Assembly: GCA_030839105.1 (NCBI GenBank)
Contig: JAUZEI010000294.1
Location: forward strand, 1 to 5,317
Direction: 5' to 3'
DNA length: 5,317 bases
DNA from: Actinomycetota bacterium
Lineage (GTDB): Bacteria; Actinomycetota; Acidimicrobiia; IMCC26256; PALSA-610
Part shown: positions 1 through 5,317 of the stretch, piece after piece
Layout: each line of letters starts with the position of its first letter
How positions within the stretch are numbered: position 1 is the stretch's first letter
The notes under the pieces: generated by a model
Databases searched by the model: none
What the model was told of the DNA's origin: nothing
The model's input: only the letters and a program-made list of their open reading frames with translations
Position numbers and translations under genes: made by a program

Positions 1-294
1 GTGCTCGCGGGGATGGAGCACGGCGTCACCGTGCTGTACCAGAAGTGCCCGCACCTCGGTTGTCGCGTCCCGAACTGCAACACCTCGCAATGGTTCGAGT
101 GCCCGTGTCACGGCTCGAAGTACAACCGCGTCGGCGAGAAGAAGGCCGGCCCCGCGCCGCGCGGTCTCGACCGCTTCTACGCGACGCAGACGAGCGACAC
201 GAGCGTCATCGTCGACACCGGAAACATCTTCCTCGGTCCCCCCATCGGGACGGACACCACCGGTCAGAACGCCGAAGGCCCCCTGTGCGTGTGA
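1..294 (+). CDS. qcrA: Rieske [2Fe-2S] protein, C-terminal part (quinol:cytochrome c reductase type)
   Basis: This is the iron-sulfur subunit that passes electrons from quinol bound at cytochrome b to a c-type cytochrome, on the outer face of the cytoplasmic membrane. Seen in the 97 visible residues: the first cluster-binding box CPHLGC (C16, H18, C21), the second box CPCHGS (C34, C36, H37), and the proline loop GPAPRGLDRF at about 50-59. By family knowledge C16, H18, C34 and H37 bind the cluster and C21-C36 form the disulfide typical of bc-type Rieske proteins. The gene is cut by the window edge: the GTG at position 1 lies inside the Rieske fold, and the N-terminal membrane region is missing. 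An extra cysteine (C26) lies between the two boxes, and another (C96) is the second-last residue. A tail of about 25 residues follows the fold. The downstream diheme cytochrome supports a bc complex rather than a Rieske oxygenase. The symbol qcrA is by analogy with actinobacterial qcrCAB. Confidence 0.9.
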   Translation: MLAGMEHGVTVLYQKCPHLGCRVPNCNTSQWFECPCHGSKYNRVGEKKAGPAPRGLDRFYATQTSDTSVIVDTGNIFLGPPIGTDTTGQNAEGPLCV

Positions 295-331
295 CGCGAG
301 TACACGCGACCCGAGTGCGTGTGACCCGACC
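287..331 (+). repeat. Three 15-bp repeat units with an inverted middle hexamer
   Basis: Three consecutive 15-bp units are seen: GCGTGTGACGCGAGT (287-301), ACACGCGACCCGAGT (302-316) and GCGTGTGACCCGACC (317-331). The last nine bases are nearly constant, while the first hexamer is GCGTGT, then its exact reverse complement ACACGC, then GCGTGT again. The middle hexamer can therefore pair with the first copy or with the third, each across a 9-nt loop, giving two mutually exclusive 6-bp hairpins. The first unit includes the Rieske stop codon (TGA, 292-294). The location between Rieske and cytochrome c genes suggests a role in mRNA processing, attenuation or expression ratio, but this is inference; it may be simple tandem duplication. 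Confidence 0.6.
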
Positions 332-364
332 GCCGACCCGCCCAATGACGGCCCAAATGCATGT

Positions 365-370
365 GAGAGG
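365..370 (+). promoter_or_regulatory. Ribosome binding site of the diheme cytochrome gene
   Basis: GAGAGG ends 9 nt before the GTG at 380 and is the only purine-rich Shine-Dalgarno-like stretch nearby. It supports the GTG start. The ATG at 361 is followed at once by TGA, and the ATG at 357 is in another frame. Confidence 0.6.
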
Positions 371-379
371 CAACCGTTC

Positions 380-1972
380 GTGATCTCCGCCATCTGGAAG
401 AACGATCTTCGCCACTGGCTGATCTGGATCAACTTTGCCGCGTTCAGCGCGCTGATCGTCTACGTCGTCCGCTCGGTGCTCTCGCCGAAGCGGGCGCGCT
501 CCGAAGAGAAGACTCCCGCCAACCTGACGCCGTTTCTCGAGGACGAAGACCTCGAGAGCCGACGCCTCGAGCGCGTGCTCGGCTGGGCGCTGATCTTCGC
601 CGCCGCGTTCGCGGTCGCGTTGCCGCTCTACTGGTTGCGCGAGCCGACGCGTCAGACACAGGCGAACTCGTATTTCGACAAGAACTCGGTGGCGCGGGGC
701 GCCGTCCTCTACGCGAACTCCGCGAGCCCGGAGTACAACGCCGCCATCTCGCTGCAGTGCGCGAACTGCCACGGGCAAAAGGGTGTCGGTGGCGTCGCGC
801 CGACCACGCTCAACGGCGTCAAGGTCAACTGGAAGGTGCCGCCGCTCAACACCGAGGCGTTGCGCTTTCAAGAGGACACCGACTGCCTCAGCCAGTCGCG
901 CCGACAGCCCAACACGGTCTGCAACGTGAGCGACATCATCACCTACGGCCGGCCCGGCACACCGATGCAGCCGTGGGGTGTCGTCGGTGGCGGCCCGAAG
1001 AACGACCAGTCGATCTCCGACCTCGTCTCCTACATCGAGTCGATACAGATCAGCCCCGCGGATTCGCAGAAGGCCGAGACCGCTGCGATCAAGGTGGCCC
1101 GGTCCGAAAATCCGAAGGACACGTGCCCCGAGTACCTGACGTGCCCCGGTATCGAGCTCGCCCAGGCGAAGATCGCACTCTCGGGCGCCCAGAAAGACCT
1201 CGCCACCAAACGCACGGCCGCGGCGAAGACACTGTCCGCGCTCAGCGCTTCCGACGCGGATCTCACGACCCAGTGCACCGATCTCACGAAGAAGGCCGAC
1301 GACGCGGCCACGCCCCTTACCGGCCAACCGTTGCAACAGGCCGTCGCGTGCGGCGACTATCTCACCGCCAAGGACGTGGTGAGGGCCGCTCAGGCCGCGG
1401 TTGACTGGTCGACGGAGTGGAAGAAGCGCCGCGCGAACGTGAGTGATCCTCAGCTGCTCTTCGAATTGAACTGCGCGCGCTGTCACACCGAAGGGTGGTC
1501 GGTCTTCGATCCGACGGTTCCGCCCGGTACCGACCCGGTGACCGGATTGACGAGCGTGAACAGCGTGAACGTGCTCGGTCTCTCCGGCGGCGGTGGCGGC
1601 AACGGCGGCGGTATCGGTTTCAACCTCTTGGCCGGTGACGTCATGCGCCGGTTCGGCACCGACGCCGACGGCGGATTCGCGGCCCAGCTCGATTTCGTGT
1701 CGAACGGCTCCGCGCCGTTCAAGCCCTACGGCAACGCGGGCATCGGGTCCGGGAAGATGCCCGGCTTCGGGCAGGTCATGACGACCGCTTCGCCGCATCT
1801 CGGTGCGATGCTCACCGAGGATCAGATCAAGCAGATCATCTACTACGAGCGCTACTGCATGGAGTCGACGACGTACACGGGCGTGACGCCGGTCTGCGAC
1901 CTCGGGCCGAGCGGCGGCAAGGCCTCCAAGGTGTCGCCGACGACCACGACCACGGCTGCGAAGAAGGGGTGA
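380..1972 (+). CDS. Membrane-anchored diheme cytochrome c of a bc-type respiratory complex
   Basis: This 530-residue protein probably accepts electrons from the upstream Rieske protein and passes them to a terminal oxidase outside the membrane. Two hydrophobic segments are seen at about 13-31 and 67-86. The arginine/lysine-rich linker (about 32-66) is predicted cytoplasmic, which puts both the N-terminus and the heme domains outside. Heme domain 1 has C127-A-N-C-H131, with M196 in RPGTPMQPWG as likely sixth ligand. Heme domain 2 has C365-A-R-C-H369, with M460 in GKMPGFG as likely ligand. Between them, about 229-352 is an Ala/Lys/Gln-rich, probably helical insert carrying cysteines at 249, 255, 299 and 324. 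A glycine-rich loop (403-412) follows heme site 2, and the C-terminus ends in a Thr-rich stretch and AAKKG. Canonical actinobacterial QcrC is smaller and has its membrane anchor at the C-terminus, so I give no symbol. The GTG start is chosen for its ribosome site at 365-370. The next gene starts 2 nt after the stop. Confidence 0.9.
   Translation: MISAIWKNDLRHWLIWINFAAFSALIVYVVRSVLSPKRARSEEKTPANLTPFLEDEDLESRRLERVLGWALIFAAAFAVALPLYWLREPTRQTQANSYFDKNSVARGAVLYANSASPEYNAAISLQCANCHGQKGVGGVAPTTLNGVKVNWKVPPLNTEALRFQEDTDCLSQSRRQPNTVCNVSDIITYGRPGTPMQPWGVVGGGPKNDQSISDLVSYIESIQISPADSQKAETAAIKVARSENPKDTCPEYLTCPGIELAQAKIALSGAQKDLATKRTAAAKTLSALSASDADLTTQCTDLTKKADDAATPLTGQPLQQAVACGDYLTAKDVVRAAQAAVDWSTEWKKRRANVSDPQLLFELNCARCHTEGWSVFDPTVPPGTDPVTGLTSVNSVNVLGLSGGGGGNGGGIGFNLLAGDVMRRFGTDADGGFAAQLDFVSNGSAPFKPYGNAGIGSGKMPGFGQVMTTASPHLGAMLTEDQIKQIIYYERYCMESTTYTGVTPVCDLGPSGGKASKVSPTTTTTAAKKG
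1964..1969 (+). promoter_or_regulatory. Ribosome binding site that favours the GTG start at 1975
   Basis: AAGGGG lies within the last codons of the cytochrome gene and ends 5 nt before the GTG at 1975. The in-frame GTG at 1969 would overlap this site, so 1975 is the better start. Confidence 0.6.
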
Positions 1973-1974
1973 CG

Positions 1975-2808
1975 GTGGCTGTTCTGCATGCGATTCTGGC
2001 GGAGGGCGCGCCCGCCAACCTCTGGAACCCGACGGCGATCGGTGTGCTCACCGTGCTTTGCGCCGTGGGCCTGTTCTGCGGATCGACCTACCTGCTCCTG
2101 GGCACCAATCTCGGGGCGCGGCTCGGCTTCCTCGTCGCGGCGGCCGGGCTCTCCGGTTTCCTGGTCCTGCTCACCACGCTCTGGCTCACCACGCCCGGCA
2201 GCGCGACCGGCAACAGCGACCTCGACCCGCCCCACGGGAACTCCGCGTCGTGGAAGGTCGTGGAAGTGGTCGACGATCCCGGCGCCTCGAAGATCGCGCC
2301 GGTGCGCGACCTCCCGACCAAGGGGATCGCCGGTACGCCCGAACTCGTCACGCAGGTGAAGCCGGCCATCGACGCCGCGATCGTGACCGCGCCCGTCGTC
2401 GCCGGCCAAACCGCGAAGCCGCAGCCGTTCGCCACGCTCAACATCAGCTCCTCGACCGACTACCTGCTCGCCTTCCCGGGTTCGAAGTCGTTCCAGTACA
2501 TCGACAAGACGCAGAACTTCTTCTGGCACCGCCACCGGTACGCGACGATGGAGATCTGTCTGGCGCGCAAGGACGCGACCGGCACGATCGTGAACGGCGC
2601 GAACGGTCCGGTGTGCGACCCGCTCAAGCCGACGCACTTCATCGTGCTCAGCTACGACTACGGATCGGTCCGCAAGCCGGTCGTCTTCTACTGGCTGTTC
2701 TCGCTGCTGTTCTTCGGGCTCTCGCTCCTCGGACTGCACTGGTGGGAACAGGACGAACGGGCCCGAAAGCGCGCCGCGCTCACACCCGTGCCGGCCCCGA
2801 GCGAGTAG
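1975..2808 (+). CDS. Unrecognised three-span membrane protein in the cytochrome bc cluster
   Basis: I do not recognise a family for this 277-residue protein. Hydrophobic segments are seen at about 19-42, 49-71 and 234-256. The tail after the third segment (EQDERARKRAA) is strongly basic and so predicted cytoplasmic. That places the loop of about 160 residues (72-233) outside, on the same side as the heme domains and the Rieske head. The loop holds two cysteines (C194, C214) that could form a disulfide, and an aromatic/histidine patch FFWHRHRY (183-190). It has no CxxCH, no Rieske box and no cytochrome b histidine pattern, so it is probably not a redox subunit with a classical cofactor. The start at 1975 is preferred over the GTG at 1969, which would overlap the ribosome site. 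It lies 2 nt after the cytochrome stop and 11 nt before the next gene, so co-expression is very likely. A role as accessory or assembly subunit of the bc complex is inference from context. Confidence 0.8.
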   Translation: MAVLHAILAEGAPANLWNPTAIGVLTVLCAVGLFCGSTYLLLGTNLGARLGFLVAAAGLSGFLVLLTTLWLTTPGSATGNSDLDPPHGNSASWKVVEVVDDPGASKIAPVRDLPTKGIAGTPELVTQVKPAIDAAIVTAPVVAGQTAKPQPFATLNISSSTDYLLAFPGSKSFQYIDKTQNFFWHRHRYATMEICLARKDATGTIVNGANGPVCDPLKPTHFIVLSYDYGSVRKPVVFYWLFSLLFFGLSLLGLHWWEQDERARKRAALTPVPAPSE

Positions 2809-2814
2809 GAGAGG
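2807..2814 (+). promoter_or_regulatory. Ribosome binding site of the 48-residue membrane protein gene
   Basis: AGGAGAGG overlaps the stop codon of the preceding gene and ends 5 nt before the ATG at 2820. It is the strongest Shine-Dalgarno match in the window and argues that the short gene is translated. Confidence 0.75.
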
Positions 2815-2819
2815 CGACG

Positions 2820-2966
2820 ATGGTCATTGCTCAACAGCTGATCGACGCGAGCAAGGACGGCGGCGCGGCGTTCATCGCGTTCTCGATCATGGTGTTCTTG
2901 TTCGCGGGTTCACTCTTCTACATGGACCGCGTGCGCCAGCGCCGCGAAGACAGCGAGAAGAAATAG
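2820..2966 (+). CDS. Small single-span membrane protein (48 residues)
   Basis: This short gene encodes a protein with a polar N-terminus (1-15), one hydrophobic segment (about 16-35, with the core FIAFSIMVFLFAG) and a charged tail DRVRQRREDSEKK. The basic tail predicts the C-terminus in the cytoplasm. The ATG has a strong ribosome site (2807-2814) and the gene starts 11 nt after the preceding stop, so it reads as the last gene of the cytochrome cluster. The layout resembles the small single-span subunits found in many respiratory complexes, such as CcoQ of cbb3 oxidases, but I see no sequence motif that proves kinship. The inferred role is a structural or stabilising subunit of the bc complex or its supercomplex. 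It is easily missed by gene callers with a length cut-off. Confidence 0.8.
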   Translation: MVIAQQLIDASKDGGAAFIAFSIMVFLFAGSLFYMDRVRQRREDSEKK

Positions 2967-2985
2967 CGCCGTTCGCCGAGCGGCG
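2967..2985. terminator. Hairpin between convergent stop codons, possible bidirectional terminator
   Basis: The 19 bases CGCCGTTCGCCGAGCGGCG lie exactly between the TAG of the small membrane protein and the TGA of hemL. Positions 2967-2974 pair with 2978-2985 (8 bp, including one G-U pair in the + transcript) around a GCC triloop. On the - transcript the G-U pair becomes an A-C mismatch. No T-rich tract follows on either side, so it is not a classical intrinsic terminator. Termination here is inferred from the convergent layout; in high-GC actinobacteria hairpins without a U tract are often proposed for this role. Confidence 0.5.
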
Positions 2986-4263
2986 TCAGGCCATCGCTGC
3001 GATCGCGGTCGCGGCGGTTGCCGCGGCGTCGAGCGTGACGTCGATGTCGACGGCGCGGTGCGCAAGGCTGGGGAAGAGGGTTTCGTAGCCGCTCGGCGCG
3101 AAGAACACGCCCTGGTCGAGCAGCGAGTGGAACAGCCGTGCGTACGCGGCGTGATCCGCGCGCCGGGCCGTCTGGTAGTCGGTCACGGGGGAATCGGCGA
3201 AGAAGACGCCGACCAGCGTGAACGTACGCGTCACCTGCGCCGCGACCCCGGCGCCCGCGAACGCCTTGCGCAGCCCGTCCGCGAAGCGTCTGGAAGTCTG
3301 CTCGAGCTCGTCGTACGAACCGTCGTCGAGCTGGGCCAGGACGGCGAGGCCGGCCGCGGTGGCGAGCGGGTTCCCGGAGAGGGTTCCGGCCTGGTACACC
3401 GGGCCGATCGGCGCGAGCGCATCCATGACGTCCGCCCGGCCGCCCACGGCGGCAAGCGGGAGGCCGCCGCCGATGACCTTCCCGAAGATCGAGAGGTCGG
3501 GCGTGATGCCGTAACGACCCTGCGCGCCCGCGAGCCCGACGCGAAAGCCGGTGATCACCTCGTCGAAGACGAGCAGCGCGCCGTGCTTGCTCGCTCGATC
3601 GCGCAACGCGCCCAGGAAGCCGTCGGCGGGTGCGACGAGCCCCATGTTCGCCGCAATCGGCTCGACCAGGATTGCCGCGGTCTGTGCACCGTGCTCGGCC
3701 AGTGCCGCGTCGAGCGCGGCCACGTCGTTGTAGGGGACGACGATGGTGTCGGCGACGGTGCCGGGCGTGACCCCGGCCGAACCCGGGAGCCCGAGCGTCG
3801 CCACGCCGCTGCCGGCCTGCACGAGCAGCGCGTCGAGATGGCCGTGGTAGCAGCCGGCGAACTTCACGATCTTGTCGCGACCGGTCGCACCGCGCGCGAG
3901 CCGGACGGCCGTCATCGCCGCTTCGGTGCCGGACGAGACGAGCCGGGCCTTCTCCACCGACGGCACGCGCGCGCAGATCGCCTCGACGAGCTCGACCTCG
4001 CGCGGCGTCGGCGCTCCGTACGAGGTGCCGTCGGCCGCCGCCTTCTGTACCGCCTCGACGACCTTCGGGTGCGCGTGCCCGAGGATCGACGCACCCCACG
4101 ACTGCACGAAGTCGAGATATTCGCGTCCGTCGGTGTCGACAATACGGCTGCCGTGCGCACGGGCGACGAAGAACGGTTCGCCGCCGACCGAACCGAAGGC
4201 GCGTACCGGCGAGTTGACGCCCCCGGGAATGACCGCCTGCGCGCGCTGGAACCAGCTGCTCAC
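2986..4263 (-). CDS. hemL: Glutamate-1-semialdehyde 2,1-aminomutase
   Basis: This PLP enzyme converts glutamate-1-semialdehyde to 5-aminolevulinate in the cytoplasm, the last step of the C5 route that starts from glutamyl-tRNA. Counting from the GTG at 4263, the protein has 425 residues, in line with the usual length of about 425-430. Family features seen: GGVNSPVRAF near the N-terminus (14-23), the cofactor phosphate-binding stretch SSGTEA (110-115), YHGH (139-142), DEVITGFR (D234, expected to contact the PLP ring nitrogen), the PLP lysine K262 in FGKVIGGGLP, and GTLSGNP (293-299). An ATG at 4293 would add 10 residues (MGARVRRSAF) that lie inside the hemB coding region. The GTG at 4263 is preferred because it gives the typical N-terminus SSWFQRAQAVIPGGVNSPVRAF-like layout and a GTGA overlap with the hemB stop. 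No clear ribosome site precedes it, which suggests translational coupling to hemB. It is the last gene of its operon and converges on the cytochrome cluster. Confidence 0.96.
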   Translation of the reverse strand: MSSWFQRAQAVIPGGVNSPVRAFGSVGGEPFFVARAHGSRIVDTDGREYLDFVQSWGASILGHAHPKVVEAVQKAAADGTSYGAPTPREVELVEAICARVPSVEKARLVSSGTEAAMTAVRLARGATGRDKIVKFAGCYHGHLDALLVQAGSGVATLGLPGSAGVTPGTVADTIVVPYNDVAALDAALAEHGAQTAAILVEPIAANMGLVAPADGFLGALRDRASKHGALLVFDEVITGFRVGLAGAQGRYGITPDLSIFGKVIGGGLPLAAVGGRADVMDALAPIGPVYQAGTLSGNPLATAAGLAVLAQLDDGSYDELEQTSRRFADGLRKAFAGAGVAAQVTRTFTLVGVFFADSPVTDYQTARRADHAAYARLFHSLLDQGVFFAPSGYETLFPSLAHRAVDIDVTLDAAATAATAIAAMA

Positions 4264-5240
4264 GAAAGCGCTTCGGCGAACTCGCGCGCCCAATAGGTCA
4301 GGATCATGTCGGCGCCGGCGCGCTTGATCGCGAGGAGATGTTCGAGCGCGACCGCGTCGCCGTCGATCCAGCCGAGCTGGGCCGCAGCCTTCACCATCGC
4401 GTACTCGCCGCTGACGTGGTACGCCGCGACGGGGACGTCGAACGCGGCGCGCACCTCGGCGATGACGTCGAGGTAGGCGAGCGCGGGTTTGATCATCACC
4501 ATGTCGGCGCCTTCGGCGACGTCGAGCGCCACCTCGACCATCGCTTCACGCGCGTTGGCCGGATCCATCTGGTATCCCCGCCGGTCGCCGAACTGCGGCG
4601 CGCACTCGGCCGCGTCGCGGAACGGTCCGTACAACACCGAGGCGAATTTCGCGGCGTAGGCGAGGATGGGCGTGGTCGCGAAGCCGTTGTCGTCGAGGGC
4701 GGCGCGGATGGCCGCGACCTGCCCGTCCATCATGCCGCTGGGCGCGATCACGTCGGCGCCCGCGGCCGCCTGCGCGACAGCGATGCTCGCGTAGCGCTCG
4801 AGGGTCGCGTCGTTGTCGACCTCGTGCGTCGTCTCGTCGACGATGCCGCAGTGACCGTGATCGGTGTACTCGTCGAGGCAGTCATCGACCATCAACACGA
4901 GGTCGTCGCCGACCTCGGCCCGCAGGTTGCGGAGGGCGATCTGCATCACACCGTCGGCCGCGTCGGCCTGGGTGCCGCGCGAGTCCTTGTGCGCGGGCAC
5001 CCCGAAGAGCATCACCGCCGGAACGCCGAGATCGCACAGCGCCCGCACCTCCTTGCGCAGGCTCTCCTGCGAGTGCTGCACCACACCGGGCATCGACAGC
5101 ACCGGCTCGGGGCCGTCGATCCCCTCCTTCACGAACAGCGGCGCGACCAGGTCGTCGACACTGACCCGATGCTCCGCCACGAGGCGGCGGAGAGCCGGAG
5201 TACGGCGCAATCGGCGCAACCGGCGCTCGGGGAACGACAC
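4260..5240 (-). CDS. hemB: Porphobilinogen synthase (5-aminolevulinate dehydratase)
   Basis: This enzyme condenses two 5-aminolevulinate molecules into porphobilinogen in the cytoplasm, directly using the product of HemL. At 326 residues it has the usual family length. The two active-site lysines are seen: K198 in AYAAKFAS and K251 in MVMIKPAL, the latter being the main Schiff-base residue by family knowledge. The metal-site loop reads DDCLDEYTDHGHCG (119-132), with C121, D123 and C131. Classical zinc enzymes have three cysteines here, so the middle one is replaced by Asp. I recall this Cys-Asp-Cys form from other actinobacterial HemB proteins. The GTG at 5240 is the only possible start in frame, because a TAG lies four codons upstream (5250-5252) and the N-terminus RRLRRTPALRRLVAE is needed for family length. 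No good ribosome site is visible; initiation may depend on the upstream gene, which ends 9 nt before. It overlaps hemL by 4 nt. Confidence 0.97.
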   Translation of the reverse strand: MSFPERRLRRLRRTPALRRLVAEHRVSVDDLVAPLFVKEGIDGPEPVLSMPGVVQHSQESLRKEVRALCDLGVPAVMLFGVPAHKDSRGTQADAADGVMQIALRNLRAEVGDDLVLMVDDCLDEYTDHGHCGIVDETTHEVDNDATLERYASIAVAQAAAGADVIAPSGMMDGQVAAIRAALDDNGFATTPILAYAAKFASVLYGPFRDAAECAPQFGDRRGYQMDPANAREAMVEVALDVAEGADMVMIKPALAYLDVIAEVRAAFDVPVAAYHVSGEYAMVKAAAQLGWIDGDAVALEHLLAIKRAGADMILTYWAREFAEALS

Positions 5241-5249
5241 GCAGAAAGG

Positions 5250-5317
5250 CTACTGGCCGAGTTGGCGGACGAGAGCCTCGACCAGGCCGTCGATCGTGTG
5301 CGGATCGGCCTCGACGT
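5250..5317 (-). CDS. hemD: Probable uroporphyrinogen-III synthase, last 21 codons only
   Basis: Reading the - strand from the window edge gives an open frame of 21 codons ending in TAG at 5252-5250. The peptide is VEADPHTIDGLVEALVRQLG followed by Q. The pattern 'P-H-T-I-x-G-L-V-x-A-L' matches the C-terminal end I know from actinobacterial uroporphyrinogen-III synthases, including those fused to uroporphyrinogen-III methyltransferase. HemD closes and inverts the linear tetrapyrrole hydroxymethylbilane to uroporphyrinogen III, two steps after HemB. The position directly upstream of hemB, with 9 nt between them, matches the common actinobacterial order hemA-hemC-hemD-hemB-hemL. The call rests on a short peptide plus context; whether it is a fusion cannot be seen here. 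Confidence 0.7.
   Translation of the reverse strand, partial: VEADPHTIDGLVEALVRQLGQ

Noticed and set aside
1..3. GTG at the first base as the start of the Rieske gene.
   Set aside because: It lies only 15 codons before the first cluster box, inside the expected fold; the N-terminal region must lie upstream of the window.
295..379. Promoter search in the gap between Rieske and cytochrome c genes.
   Set aside because: I see no convincing -10/-35 pair; apart from the repeat units and the ribosome site, nothing can be supported.
1588..1620. Glycine-rich run in the cytochrome gene considered as a DNA repeat or slippage site.
   Set aside because: The GGC/GGT codons vary and stay in frame, giving a flexible protein loop; no DNA-level repeat beyond the codon run is visible.
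206..1798. Long - strand open frame of 530 codons opposite the cytochrome c gene.
   Set aside because: It is an Arg/Gly/Val-rich low-complexity translation typical of the shadow of a GC-rich gene, and it runs opposite the two heme sites and membrane spans of the real + strand gene. It also crosses the Rieske stop and the repeat region.
1852..2739. - strand open frame of 295 codons opposite the three-span membrane protein.
   Set aside because: Its composition (runs of Arg, Glu, Gln, Asp) is that of a reverse-complement shadow, and the + strand frame has clear membrane segments, a ribosome site and operon spacing.
2058..2966. + strand open frame of 302 codons ending at 2966.
   Set aside because: Only the last 48 codons (from 2820) look like a real protein; the rest is an out-of-frame, Arg-rich reading of the three-span protein gene.
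3058..4296. Long + strand open frame of 412 codons opposite hemL.
   Set aside because: The opposite strand encodes a complete HemL with all catalytic motifs; this frame is Arg/Glu-rich and shows no domain pattern.

Overview
The window comes from a high-GC bacterium with strongly G/C-biased third codon positions and frequent GTG starts. The gene content and protein style point to Actinobacteria, most likely the class Acidimicrobiia or a relative; this placement is an inference from family resemblance, not from a search. Two gene groups face each other and meet near position 2976.

Left group, + strand, positions 1-2966, is a respiratory membrane-complex cluster. It contains: the 3' end of a Rieske [2Fe-2S] protein of the quinol:cytochrome c reductase type (1-294); an 85-nt gap carrying three 15-bp repeat units that can form alternative hairpins; a membrane-anchored diheme cytochrome c with two CxxCH sites and a helical insert between its heme domains (380-1972); an unrecognised protein with three predicted membrane segments (1975-2808); and a 48-residue single-span membrane protein (2820-2966). 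The last three are separated by only 2 and 11 nt, so they look co-translated. The Rieske protein and cytochrome would carry electrons from quinol toward a terminal oxidase. The two unknown membrane proteins may be accessory or structural subunits of the same complex; they are the most interesting content here.

Right group, - strand, positions 2986-5317, is a heme biosynthesis operon read right to left. It contains: the last 21 codons of a probable uroporphyrinogen-III synthase (hemD, 5250-5317); hemB, porphobilinogen synthase (4260-5240); and hemL, glutamate-1-semialdehyde aminomutase (2986-4263). hemB and hemL overlap by 4 nt. HemL shows that 5-aminolevulinate is made by the C5 route from glutamyl-tRNA.

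The two groups are functionally related, since heme is the cofactor of the cytochrome. Their convergent stop codons are separated by 19 nt, and that gap is entirely occupied by a hairpin that could terminate from both sides. I saw no tRNA, rRNA, CRISPR array, insertion sequence or sign of recent transfer.
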